Below are positions 17,362-24,808 of a DNA stretch of 64,000 nucleotides, one piece after another (the first letter of the stretch is position 1; every line of letters starts with the position of its first letter). A model generated the notes under the pieces. That model did not search any database. It saw only the letters and a program-made list of their open reading frames with translations, and was not told the origin of the DNA. The DNA lies in assembly GCF_019431375.1 (NCBI RefSeq), contig NZ_CP080267.1:1736001-1800000 (forward strand), in the 5' to 3' direction. A program made the position numbers and the translations under genes. This stretch comes from Alcanivorax sp. (lineage in GTDB: Bacteria; Pseudomonadota; Gammaproteobacteria; Pseudomonadales; Alcanivoracaceae).

Positions 17362-17787
17362 ATGAAGGGAATCATTGCACTACTGGCATTGCTACCGATG
17401 CTTGCCAGTGCCGAGGTGTATCGCTGGCAGGATGCCAGGGGCAACTGGCATTTTGGTGATCAGCCGCCACAGGATCAGCACGAAAAAATTGATCTCAAGG
17501 CGCCGCCCAAGCTTGGCCAGGGCGAGCGTGTCCGGGAAATCAACCAGCGCGCCCTGCGACTACGCGAGAGTGAAGAAACCCGGCGGCAAGAGCAGGCGGC
17601 CAGGGTGAAAAAAGAACAGGATACCCAGGCCAGAAAATGCCGGGATGCCAGGGCAAGACTGAAACGACTGCAGGGCCGTTTTGTCTATCGCGATGATGAA
17701 GGCAATATCACTCACCCCACCATGGACAGGGTAAGAGCCGACCAGGACGAAGTTCGCCAATGGATGCAAAAAAACTGTTCGCCCTGA
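17362..17787 (+). CDS. Secreted DUF4124 protein
   Basis: 141 residues. The signal peptide MKGIIALLALLPMLASA is followed at once by a DUF4124 motif, EVYRWQDARGNWHFGDQPP. The rest is charged, with a helical stretch rich in Arg, Glu and Gln (about residues 55-100) and a C-terminal RFVYRDDEGNITHPTMDRVRADQDEVRQWM. DUF4124 proteins are periplasmic and mostly uncharacterised. The start follows TTGGGGTAAC. It overlaps the next gene by 28 bp, and that gene begins with the same domain. Confidence 0.8.
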   Translation: MKGIIALLALLPMLASAEVYRWQDARGNWHFGDQPPQDQHEKIDLKAPPKLGQGERVREINQRALRLRESEETRRQEQAARVKKEQDTQARKCRDARARLKRLQGRFVYRDDEGNITHPTMDRVRADQDEVRQWMQKNCSP

Positions 17788-18704
17788 TCCGGGCCGCCCT
17801 CTGGCTCACCGCGCTGACGTCATCTCTGGCGGCCCACGGGGATATTTTTCAGTGGCGTGACAAGAACGGCAAGCTGCACTTTGGGGATCGTCCACCGGAA
17901 CAGGTGGATAGCGAAAAGGTCACCCCAAAAACCTCTCCTGTCATGCAGGAACTGGAAATTACCGTGCTGCGCCAGGACTTCACCCTGCCCGACGGGCTCC
18001 ATGACCGCACCCTCGGGGCGATCCGCAACATCTACCGACGTTACCGCAATGACTTTGGGCTGGACCTGCATGGCACCGCTCAAGTGAACCTGTATCTGTT
18101 CGAGCAGCAGGCGGATTTCCGTCAATGGATGGTCGATCGTATCGGCTCCAGCAACGCCAATTATGCCGGCGTTTTTATCCCTTCCAGCAATGAAGTCGCC
18201 GTCTGGCGCTGGGGAAACGATCAGGACGTGGCCCAGACGGTTCTCCACGAAAGCAGCCACGTGCTCCTCTACCAGTTATCCCCGGCGTCCCCGGTCTGGC
18301 TGCATGAAGGCCTGGCCCAGTATTTCCAGACTCTCAAAGTGCAACCTGATGGTCGCCTGAAAGTCAGCGCCCTGCCGGATGCCCAGACACGCATCCGTCA
18401 ATGGATGGACGAGGGCAGGCTGATTACCCTGCGACAGTACCTGTCCCTGGATGACACCCAGTGGCGACGCATGGCCCACGAACTGGACGCCATTCCCTAC
18501 ACCGTCGCCTGGGCCACCACTGCTTTTCTGATGTCCAAACCCGTGGGCCGCAGCACCCTGCGCACGCTGCTTCAGGAACTGGAAAAAACCGACAGCCGGC
18601 CCACGCTGAAAAGAATCGGTGAGATCTACCCGGGCGGGCTGACACGACTGGAATATGATTTTTTCCGCTGGGCGCAGAGCGACATGGCGCCGCATTGGTA
18701 TTGA
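17760..18704 (+). CDS. DUF4124 protein with gluzincin-type metalloprotease domain
   Basis: 314 residues. A signal peptide (ALIRAALWLTALTSSLAAHG) precedes a DUF4124 motif, IFQWRDKNGKLHFGDRPP. The C-terminal domain has the zinc-binding VLHESSHVLLYQL (HExxH, about residue 163) and a downstream LHEGLAQYFQ whose glutamate is the likely third ligand, as in peptidase MA-like proteins. Predicted periplasmic zinc peptidase of unknown substrate. The overlap with the upstream DUF4124 gene implies translational coupling; the two probably arose by duplication of the N-terminal domain. A heptamer element follows the stop. Confidence 0.78.
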   Translation: MDAKKLFALIRAALWLTALTSSLAAHGDIFQWRDKNGKLHFGDRPPEQVDSEKVTPKTSPVMQELEITVLRQDFTLPDGLHDRTLGAIRNIYRRYRNDFGLDLHGTAQVNLYLFEQQADFRQWMVDRIGSSNANYAGVFIPSSNEVAVWRWGNDQDVAQTVLHESSHVLLYQLSPASPVWLHEGLAQYFQTLKVQPDGRLKVSALPDAQTRIRQWMDEGRLITLRQYLSLDDTQWRRMAHELDAIPYTVAWATTAFLMSKPVGRSTLRTLLQELEKTDSRPTLKRIGEIYPGGLTRLEYDFFRWAQSDMAPHWY

Positions 18705-18716
18705 AAACAGCGGCAA

Positions 18717-18744
18717 GCTTCAAGCCACAAGCTGCAACGCGGAA
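18717..18744 (+). repeat. Heptamer-repeat element after the metalloprotease gene
   Basis: Units GCTTCAA, GCCACAA and GCTGCAA, then the CGC-starting unit CGCGGAA, beginning 12 bp after the stop codon. I saw no inverted partner before folK. Confidence 0.55.
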
Positions 18745-18815
18745 AGATTCAATAAAACAATCCCCGCCCCGCCCGCGAACACAGGTTCGGCGCCCTATAA
18801 AACCGGCTACAAAGC

Positions 18816-18835
18816 CGCTGTAGGAGCTATGCCTC
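18816..18835. repeat. REP-like half element (TGTAGGAGC family), copy 3
   Basis: A single arm containing GCTGTAGGAGCTATGCC. It supplies the folK stop codon (TAG on the minus strand, 18829..18827). No second arm was found within 150 bp. Confidence 0.5.
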
Positions 18836-19333
18836 GAACGCCACCACCCACAATGCCTGCCCGGCAAAATCTGCTTCTTCCAGCAACTGCCGGTAGGGCT
18901 TGCCGATTTCCGGGTGAATCGCATCGGGGGCCAGGTCCACCAGGGGCCTGAGAACAAAGGCATGCTTGAGAATTTCATCACGGGGTAATTGCACACCGTC
19001 GATCTCTCCGGTGAGATCGTTATAGGTGAGGATGTCGATATCCAGGGTCCGACTGGAGAATTTCTTTTCCCCGCGCACCCGGCCATGGTCTTTCTCGATA
19101 TCGCGCAGAGCTGCAGCAAGCTCACCCACAGACAGGGTTGTGTCGATTCCCACCACCAGGTTGTAGAAAGCGTCACCGGAAAAACCCACCGCCTCACTTT
19201 CGTACACCGGGCTTACCGCCAACTTACCAAAGGCGGCGGCCAGTGCCTGAAGGCCGGAACGAATATTGTGTTCCCGGTCGATATTGGAGCCCAGGCTCAG
19301 GTACACCCGGGCGGTTTGTTCCGTATTACCCAT
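18827..19333 (-). CDS. folK: 6-hydroxymethyl-7,8-dihydropterin pyrophosphokinase FolK
   Basis: 168 residues; transfers pyrophosphate from ATP to 6-hydroxymethyl-dihydropterin in folate synthesis. Motifs: YLSLGSNIDREHNI, SPVYESEAVGFSGDAFYNLVV, and the signature SSRTLDIDILTYND with HPEIGKPYRQLL to the C-terminal side. I chose the ATG at 19333, which has GGGGTGAG in front and overlaps the folB stop by 8 bp; a GTG four codons upstream at 19345 is possible. The stop is donated by a REP-like arm. Paired with folB, the preceding pathway step. Confidence 0.92.
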   Translation of the reverse strand: MGNTEQTARVYLSLGSNIDREHNIRSGLQALAAAFGKLAVSPVYESEAVGFSGDAFYNLVVGIDTTLSVGELAAALRDIEKDHGRVRGEKKFSSRTLDIDILTYNDLTGEIDGVQLPRDEILKHAFVLRPLVDLAPDAIHPEIGKPYRQLLEEADFAGQALWVVAFEA

Positions 19334-19688
19334 TGGGTTTCTCACCCCGTTCGATGATCACGCCCACATCGCGGGATCCGCGCAGGGCGCCCGGTTTGCT
19401 CAGCCGCAGCTTCAGCCAGGGCACATTGAATTCGCCAATTACCAGCTGGGCCACATTTTCCGCCAGGGTTTCCACCAGCTGGAATTCACTCCCTTCGATA
19501 AACGCAATCACACGTTTACCAATAGCCTTGTAGTCCAGTGCGTCGTCGATGTGATCCGACGCCGCACCCTTGCGGATATCCGCCGCCATTTCCAGATCCA
19601 GGCTGACAGTCTGGCGAATACGCCGCTCCCAGTCGAAAATCCCGATAACGGTATCCACTTTCAAATCATTGATATAAACAATGTCCAT
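19326..19688 (-). CDS. folB: Dihydroneopterin aldolase FolB
   Basis: 120 residues, the standard length. It begins MDIVYINDLKVDTVIGIFDWERRIRQ, with the aldolase active-site region DTVIGIFDWER, and later YKAIGKRVIAFIEGSEFQLVETLAENVA, where the Glu and Lys residues conserved in the family can be seen. It makes 6-hydroxymethyl-dihydropterin, the FolK substrate, and overlaps folK. The gene is divergent from plsY across 177 bp, the arrangement found in Pseudomonas and E. coli. Confidence 0.94.
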   Translation of the reverse strand: MDIVYINDLKVDTVIGIFDWERRIRQTVSLDLEMAADIRKGAASDHIDDALDYKAIGKRVIAFIEGSEFQLVETLAENVAQLVIGEFNVPWLKLRLSKPGALRGSRDVGVIIERGEKPNG

Positions 19689-19865
19689 ACTGGCCCTCTT
19701 GGCGCAGGTTTCACGGGAAAGCGACTTTCCATCTGCATGAATCCCACTTTGGGTAATCAGATGTTACGCTTGCAACGCAGGCCGGCGTGTCGCCATGTGT
19801 ACAATAAATGCCTGCCAAGCATGCAGAAGTCGCCACCCCGGCGATGTGAAGGGAGATTATAGCCG

Positions 19866-20480
19866 GTGCAAGCAGGGACATTACAGGATGTGTGGTTTTG
19901 GCTGCTGCCATTGTGCGTGGCCGGCTATCTGATGGGCTCCATTTCCAGTGCCATTCTGGTGTGCCGACTGTTCGGCTATCCAGACCCGCGCACCGAGGGC
20001 TCCAACAACCCCGGCGCCACCAATGTGCTGCGTATCGGCGGCAAACCGGCCGCGGCGCTGACATTGCTGGGCGACGTGCTGAAAGGGGTGATCCCGGTGG
20101 TGCTGGCCCGCTATCTGGACATGGGCCCCTTCGTGGCCGCGCTAGTAGGCACCTTTGCCTTTCTCGGCCATCTGTTTCCGGTGTTCTTCCACTTCCAGGG
20201 CGGCAAGGGTGTGGCCACGGCCTTCGGCTTGTTGTTTGCCTTGCACTGGCCCAGCGGCCTGGTGGCGGGGGCCGTCTGGCTGCTGGTCTTCGCCCTCACC
20301 CGCATTTCTTCCCTGGCCTCGTTAAGCGCCTTCGTGGTCGCCCCCGCCTGCATCTTCGCCTGGCTGCCCCAGGCCTTCTGGCCCATGCTGGCCCTGTCCC
20401 TGGTAATGATCCTGCGCCACCGCAGCAACCTGCAAAAATTGCTGCGCGGGGAAGAGTTGGGGTTCAGGAAGAAGGACTGA
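19866..20480 (+). CDS. plsY: Acyl-phosphate:glycerol-3-phosphate acyltransferase PlsY
   Basis: 204 residues with about five membrane segments. Conserved loops are GYLMGSISSAILVCRL, the substrate loop EGSNNPGATNVLRIGGK, and FLGHLFPVFFHFQGGKGVATAFG. It acylates position 1 of glycerol 3-phosphate using acyl-phosphate, the first step of phospholipid synthesis. The start is read as the GTG at 19866; no ATG fits before the first conserved segment. It converges on tsaD, with a paired heptamer element between. Confidence 0.93.
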   Translation: MQAGTLQDVWFWLLPLCVAGYLMGSISSAILVCRLFGYPDPRTEGSNNPGATNVLRIGGKPAAALTLLGDVLKGVIPVVLARYLDMGPFVAALVGTFAFLGHLFPVFFHFQGGKGVATAFGLLFALHWPSGLVAGAVWLLVFALTRISSLASLSAFVVAPACIFAWLPQAFWPMLALSLVMILRHRSNLQKLLRGEELGFRKKD

Positions 20481-20487
20481 GTAACAA

Positions 20488-20687
20488 GTTTCAAGTTGAA
20501 AGTTACAAGGCGCGGATCGAGGCAGCAGCCAACCGTTAACCGGTGTCGCCGCGCCTCTGGGGAAGAAAAATGATCCCTTCGTATCTTTGTGCTCGTTTCT
20601 TTAAAGGCCAGGCGGCGCGGCTCAGGAGTTGCCGAATAGCACCAAAATTGGCTCGCGCCTTGCAACTTTCAACTTTCAACTTGCAGC
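20488..20687. repeat. Paired heptamer-repeat element between plsY and tsaD
   Basis: The left array (20488-20515) has units GTTTCAA, GTTGAAA and GTTACAA, then GGCGCGG. The right array (20653-20687) reads on the minus strand GCTGCAA, GTTGAAA (twice) and GTTGCAA, then GGCGCGA. Inside are inverted CGCCGCGCC-type arms (about 20547-20560 and 20608-20622). The right array runs into tsaD and supplies its last codons and TGA stop. I see no other gene in this 188-bp gap. Confidence 0.7.
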
Positions 20688-21706
20688 TTCTCCAATTCCG
20701 TCAACGGCCAGCGCGGTCGCACCTTGATGGGTAACGCCGCACTTTCCCCCGCCTGCAGGCGCAGGGCACCGGCAAAGGCGATCATGGCGCCGTTGTCGGT
20801 GCAGTACTGGGGGGCGGGGTAGAACACCTGCACACCCCGCTTTTTCATCTGCTCTGCCAGCTTGGCACGCAAGGCACGATTGGCGCTGACCCCGCCAGCC
20901 ATCACCAGCCGCTTGTCGCCGGTCTGCTCCACCGCCCGGCGACACTTGATCACCAGGGTATCCACCGCTGCCTCTTCGAACGCCAGGGCGATATCTGCCT
21001 GGTCCTGCTCGCTGAGAGCCTCCTTGCCACCCAGATCGTTGATGGTGTTGAGGGTGAAGGTCTTCAGGCCGGAAAAGCTCATATCCAGACCTGGGCGATC
21101 GGTCATGGGCCGGGGGAAGCGGAACCGGCCCGGCGTTCCTTTTTCCGCCAGCGCGGCGATACGCGGGCCGCCGGGATAGCCCAGCCCCATCATCTTGGCC
21201 GCCTTGTCGAAGGCTTCACCAGCAGCATCATCCACGGATTCGCCGAGAATGGCGTAGTCACCCAGGGAGCGGGCTTCCAGTAACAGGGTGTGGCCGCCAC
21301 TGACCAGCAGCGCCACAAAGGGAAAGGCTGGCGCATCCGGTTCCAGCAGCGGCGCCAGCAGGTGGCCTTCCATGTGGTGCACCTCCACGGCGGGAATGCC
21401 CCAGCCAAAGGCCAGTGACCGGGCCACGCCGGCCCCCACCAGCAAGGCCCCGGCAAGGCCGGGCCCGGCGGTATAGGCGATGCCATCGAGCTGATCCGGG
21501 GTGGTGCCTGCTTCCGCCATCACCTGTTTTACCAGTGGCAGCACCCGCTGCACATGGTCACGGCTGGCCAACTCCGGCACCACGCCACCAAAGCGGGCGT
21601 GCATCTCTACCTGGCTGTACAGGGCCTGCCCCAGCAGACCGGCATCGGTGTCATAAATAGCCACCCCGGTCTCGTCACAGCTTGATTCGATACCCAATAC
21701 ACGCAT
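20669..21706 (-). CDS. tsaD: tRNA N6-adenosine threonylcarbamoyltransferase TsaD
   Basis: 345 residues from the ATG at 21706. It belongs to the Kae1/TsaD family of the ASKHA fold: MRVLGIESSCDETGVAIYD, the iron-binding VHHMEGHLLAPLL, ALLVSGGHTLL, GESVDDAAGEAFDKAAKMMGLGYPGG and the C-terminal VMAGGVSANRALR. With TsaB and TsaE it places threonylcarbamoyl on A37 of ANN-decoding tRNAs. The conserved protein ends near PRWPLTELEK; the last residues LQVES come from a heptamer repeat. The gene is divergent from rpsU, as in E. coli and Pseudomonas. Confidence 0.95.
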   Translation of the reverse strand: MRVLGIESSCDETGVAIYDTDAGLLGQALYSQVEMHARFGGVVPELASRDHVQRVLPLVKQVMAEAGTTPDQLDGIAYTAGPGLAGALLVGAGVARSLAFGWGIPAVEVHHMEGHLLAPLLEPDAPAFPFVALLVSGGHTLLLEARSLGDYAILGESVDDAAGEAFDKAAKMMGLGYPGGPRIAALAEKGTPGRFRFPRPMTDRPGLDMSFSGLKTFTLNTINDLGGKEALSEQDQADIALAFEEAAVDTLVIKCRRAVEQTGDKRLVMAGGVSANRALRAKLAEQMKKRGVQVFYPAPQYCTDNGAMIAFAGALRLQAGESAALPIKVRPRWPLTELEKLQVES

Positions 21707-21757
21707 GATGCTCACCCCTTGAAATACGGGCGCCATGATAGCGCCAGACGCCCGGAT

Positions 21758-21785
21758 TTGCATTTCTTCCTGACTCAGGTAGAAT
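21758..21785 (+). promoter_or_regulatory. Predicted sigma-70 promoter of rpsU
   Basis: A TTGCAT -35 hexamer (21758-21763) and TAGAAT -10 hexamer (21780-21785) are 16 bp apart, about 80 bp before rpsU. Both hexamers are one or two bases from consensus. Confidence 0.55.
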
Positions 21786-21866
21786 CCCCGCCCTCGCCGC
21801 ACCCGGGACCACCTGAGCCCGCGGCGAATCCATATAACCCAAAGACTTTTAGGAAGGTGATTCTTC

Positions 21867-22082
21867 ATGCCTCAGGTGAAGGTGAAAGAAGGCGAACCGT
21901 TTGATGTGGCCCTGCGCCGTTTCAAGCGTGGCTGTGAGAAAGCGGGCATTCTCTCTGAAGTGCGTCGTCGCGAACAGTACGAGAAGCCCACTCAAGAGCG
22001 TAAGCGTAAGCGTGCCGCAGCCGTCAAGCGTCACCTTAAGAAACTGCAGCGTGAGCAACTCGCACGCAAACGTCTCTACTAA
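21867..22082 (+). CDS. rpsU: 30S ribosomal protein S21
   Basis: 71 residues, full family length. PQVKVKEGEPFDVALRRFKRGCEKAGILSEVRRREQYEKP and the very basic tail ERKRKRAAAVKRHLKKL are diagnostic. S21 takes part in the initiation platform of the small subunit. The start follows AGGAAGGTGA. It is the first gene of the rpsU-yqeY-dnaG-rpoD series and is read from the promoter at 21758-21785. Confidence 0.97.
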   Translation: MPQVKVKEGEPFDVALRRFKRGCEKAGILSEVRRREQYEKPTQERKRKRAAAVKRHLKKLQREQLARKRLY

Positions 22083-22096
22083 GGTATAGACGTCTG

Positions 22097-22543
22097 ATGA
22101 GTGCGCTCAAAGAGCAGCTCACTGCAGCCATGAAGGACGCCATGCGTGCCAAAGAAAAGGCACGTCTTGGCGTTTTTCGTATGGCGCTGTCAGCGATCAA
22201 GCAAATCGAAGTGGACGAGCGCATCGAGCCCGATGATGCCCGTGTACTGGCGTTGCTCGACAAGCTGATCAAGCAGCGCAAGGATTCTGCTACCCAATAC
22301 CGCGACGCGGGCCGCCCGGAACTGGCGGAAACCGAAGAAGCGGAAATCCTGGTACTCCAGGAGTTTCTCCCCGCCCAGCTGAGCGACGACGAAATCGACG
22401 CTCTGATTGACGATGCCATCTCCCAAACCGGTGCCACAGGCATGCAGGACATGGGCAAGGTAATGGGCATCCTCAAGCCACAATTACAGGGCCGTGCCGA
22501 CATGGGCGCCGCCAGTGGCAAGGTTCGCGCCAAGCTGAACTGA
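22097..22543 (+). CDS. yqeY: GatB/YqeY domain protein
   Basis: 148 residues. SALKEQLTAAMKDAMRAKEKARLGVFRMALSAIKQIEVDER, then LDKLIKQRKDSATQYRDAGRPELAETEEAEILVLQEFLPAQLSDDEI, then GKVMGILKPQLQGRADMGAASGKVRAKL: the YqeY pattern, related to the tail domain of GatB and presumed to bind tRNA. Exact role unknown. It sits 14 bp after rpsU and before dnaG, as in Pseudomonas. The 170-bp gap to dnaG has a weak CGCGG/CCGCG stem but no clear terminator. Confidence 0.92.
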   Translation: MSALKEQLTAAMKDAMRAKEKARLGVFRMALSAIKQIEVDERIEPDDARVLALLDKLIKQRKDSATQYRDAGRPELAETEEAEILVLQEFLPAQLSDDEIDALIDDAISQTGATGMQDMGKVMGILKPQLQGRADMGAASGKVRAKLN

Positions 22544-22713
22544 TTTTTACCACCGATAATACAGAACACCCCGAATCAAAGGCCCAGCCACTGACGCTGC
22601 GCCTGATTTTTCGTCTTCTGTCCGGCTTTCCACCAGCCCCGACTCCAACACGCGGCTACCGCCACTCCGCGGTTTCTGTTTGAATAATTCCCCATTCTGG
22701 CAAAATCAGACCC

Positions 22714-24624
22714 ATGGCACGCATTCCGGAAAATTTCATACAGGATCTGTTGGCTCGCACCGACCTGGTGGAGCTGATTGATTCCCGCGTGCCCCTGAAA
22801 AAGACCGGCCGCAACTACAGCGCCTGCTGCCCCTTCCACCAGGAAAAGACCCCGTCGTTCACCGTGGCCCCGGATAAGCAGTTCTACTACTGCTTCGGCT
22901 GCGGCGCCTCCGGCAATGCTGTGGGCTTTCTGATGGAATACGAACATCAGAGCTTCCCGGAAGCGGTGAAGCAGCTTGCCGGTCGTGCCGGCATGGAAGT
23001 GCCGGAAAGCCGTCCGGAGACCCCCGCCGACCGACAGAAGAAAGACCGCCTGCAGTCGCTGTACGACCTGCTCAGCCGGGCAGAGAAATTCTACTGTCAG
23101 CAATTGCGCCAGGCGCCGGAGCGGCAGAAAGCGGTCACCTATCTGAAAGGTCGGGGACTCAGCGGGGAAATCGCCAAGCGCTTCGGCATCGGCTTTGCCC
23201 CGCCCGGTTACGATAACCTGATCGGCGGACTGTCGCTGACTGAAGCGGGTCTTGAGCAGGCCCTTACCGCAGGCCTGCTGGTACGCCGGGACGATACCGG
23301 ACGCACCTATGACAAATTTCGCGATCGCATCATATTCCCGATCCGCGACACCCGCGGCCGCACTATCGGCTTTGGTGGCCGCGTGCTCGGCGACGGAAAA
23401 CCCAAATACCTGAACAGCCCGGAAACCCCGGTCTTCCACAAGGGCCAGGAGCTCTATGGCCTGTGGGAATGGCGCCAGAGCCGCGATCGCAGCGACCGAC
23501 TCTACGTGGTGGAAGGCTACATGGACGTAATCGCCCTGGCCCAGCACGGGGTGCCCAATGTGGTTGCCACCCTGGGCACCGCCACCACGGAAGATCACGC
23601 CCGCAAGCTGTTTCGCCAGGTCAACGAAGTGGTGCTCTGTTTCGACGGTGACAAGGCCGGGGTGCGCGCCGCCTGGCGAGCCCTGGAATCCCTGCTGCCA
23701 GCGCTGGACGACGGCAAGCAGGTACGCTTCCTGTTCCTGCCCGACGGCGAAGACCCGGACACCCTGGTCCGCCAGCAAGGCCCGGAAGCGTTGCGAGCGC
23801 TCACTGACAAGGCCGACGCCCTCTCCACCTACCTGTTCCGGCACCTGTCCGAAGGGCTGGACCTGACCACCGTGGACGGCCGCGCCCGGCTGGCCCGGCT
23901 CGCCCTGCCCTATCTGGACAAACCCGCCGGGCCGGTCTATCGGGCACTGCTCACCCAGGAACTGTCGCAGCTGACCCGACTGGACAAGGAATCGCTGACA
24001 CAACTGAAGCCGGCCCCCAAACCGGAGACCGCCCCAGCCCCGCGCCCCCGGCCCGAGCCTGAACCGGAATCCCATGATGACTTCATGCCCATGGATTATG
24101 GCGACTCCATGCCGCCACCGGACGATTTCTACCCGGCGGACAGTAACAGCTACCCGTCACGCGCCAACAACCGCCCAACCCGCCACCAGGACGGCAGCCG
24201 CAAGGGCCCGATGACCCTGGCGGAAAGACTGGTACTGGTGCTGCTGGATTACCCGGATCTGGTGAGCGAACAGCCACTGCCCGATGGCGTGGAGCTATTG
24301 CCCATGCCCCACATTGATCTGCTGATACAGGTGGCAGGCCTGTGCCGCCAGAACCACAGCCCCGCCGCCCTGCTCGGCGCGCTGATGGCACTGGAACAGG
24401 GAGAAACCCTGTCCCGTCTGCTAAAGGCCAGCCTCAAGCCGCCCATGCAGAAAGAAATGGCCACCCGTCTTTGGCAAGATGCCCTCTCCCAATTGGAAGT
24501 CTCTCGCCTGGAGGCCGCCCTCCACGAAATGGAGCAGGCCGGCATCCCGGATACCGCCCATTGGCAGGAACTCCACCGGGCACTCGCCGAAGCCCGCCAG
24601 CATGCCCGCCAGCCCTTCAACTAG
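22714..24624 (+). CDS. dnaG: DNA primase
   Basis: 636 residues. An N-terminal CHC2 zinc finger (CCPFHQEKTPSF with FGCGASGNAVGFLM, about residues 35-80) precedes the RNA-polymerase core. The Toprim motif VVEGYMDVIALAQHGV is at about residue 267, with the metal-binding CFDGDKAGVRAAWRA at about residue 309. A proline- and acid-rich linker lies at about residues 430-500. The C-terminal helicase-binding domain follows. It synthesises RNA primers for replication. It lies between yqeY and rpoD in the classical macromolecular-synthesis arrangement. Confidence 0.96.
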   Translation: MARIPENFIQDLLARTDLVELIDSRVPLKKTGRNYSACCPFHQEKTPSFTVAPDKQFYYCFGCGASGNAVGFLMEYEHQSFPEAVKQLAGRAGMEVPESRPETPADRQKKDRLQSLYDLLSRAEKFYCQQLRQAPERQKAVTYLKGRGLSGEIAKRFGIGFAPPGYDNLIGGLSLTEAGLEQALTAGLLVRRDDTGRTYDKFRDRIIFPIRDTRGRTIGFGGRVLGDGKPKYLNSPETPVFHKGQELYGLWEWRQSRDRSDRLYVVEGYMDVIALAQHGVPNVVATLGTATTEDHARKLFRQVNEVVLCFDGDKAGVRAAWRALESLLPALDDGKQVRFLFLPDGEDPDTLVRQQGPEALRALTDKADALSTYLFRHLSEGLDLTTVDGRARLARLALPYLDKPAGPVYRALLTQELSQLTRLDKESLTQLKPAPKPETAPAPRPRPEPEPESHDDFMPMDYGDSMPPPDDFYPADSNSYPSRANNRPTRHQDGSRKGPMTLAERLVLVLLDYPDLVSEQPLPDGVELLPMPHIDLLIQVAGLCRQNHSPAALLGALMALEQGETLSRLLKASLKPPMQKEMATRLWQDALSQLEVSRLEAALHEMEQAGIPDTAHWQELHRALAEARQHARQPFN

Positions 24625-24708
24625 AAAAAACCTGTAACCCAATGATTTTTATAGAGAAGTAATACGGAAAACAATTCGCCACCCATAGGCCCGTAGTCTT
24701 GCAATTAC

Positions 24709-24737
24709 TGGCCGAAATCCCCATATACCGGTATAAT
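24709..24737 (+). promoter_or_regulatory. Predicted promoter of rpoD
   Basis: A perfect TATAAT (24732-24737) lies 17 bp after TGGCCG (24709-24714), about 70 bp before the rpoD start. The -35 is weak, and the 184-bp dnaG-rpoD gap also allows read-through from dnaG. Confidence 0.5.
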
Positions 24738-24808
24738 ACGCCGTTTTCCCACGCCACAATCCGCTAGTCAGCCACGGCAAGCTAGCACGACGTTACGGGC
24801 TTTATTGC

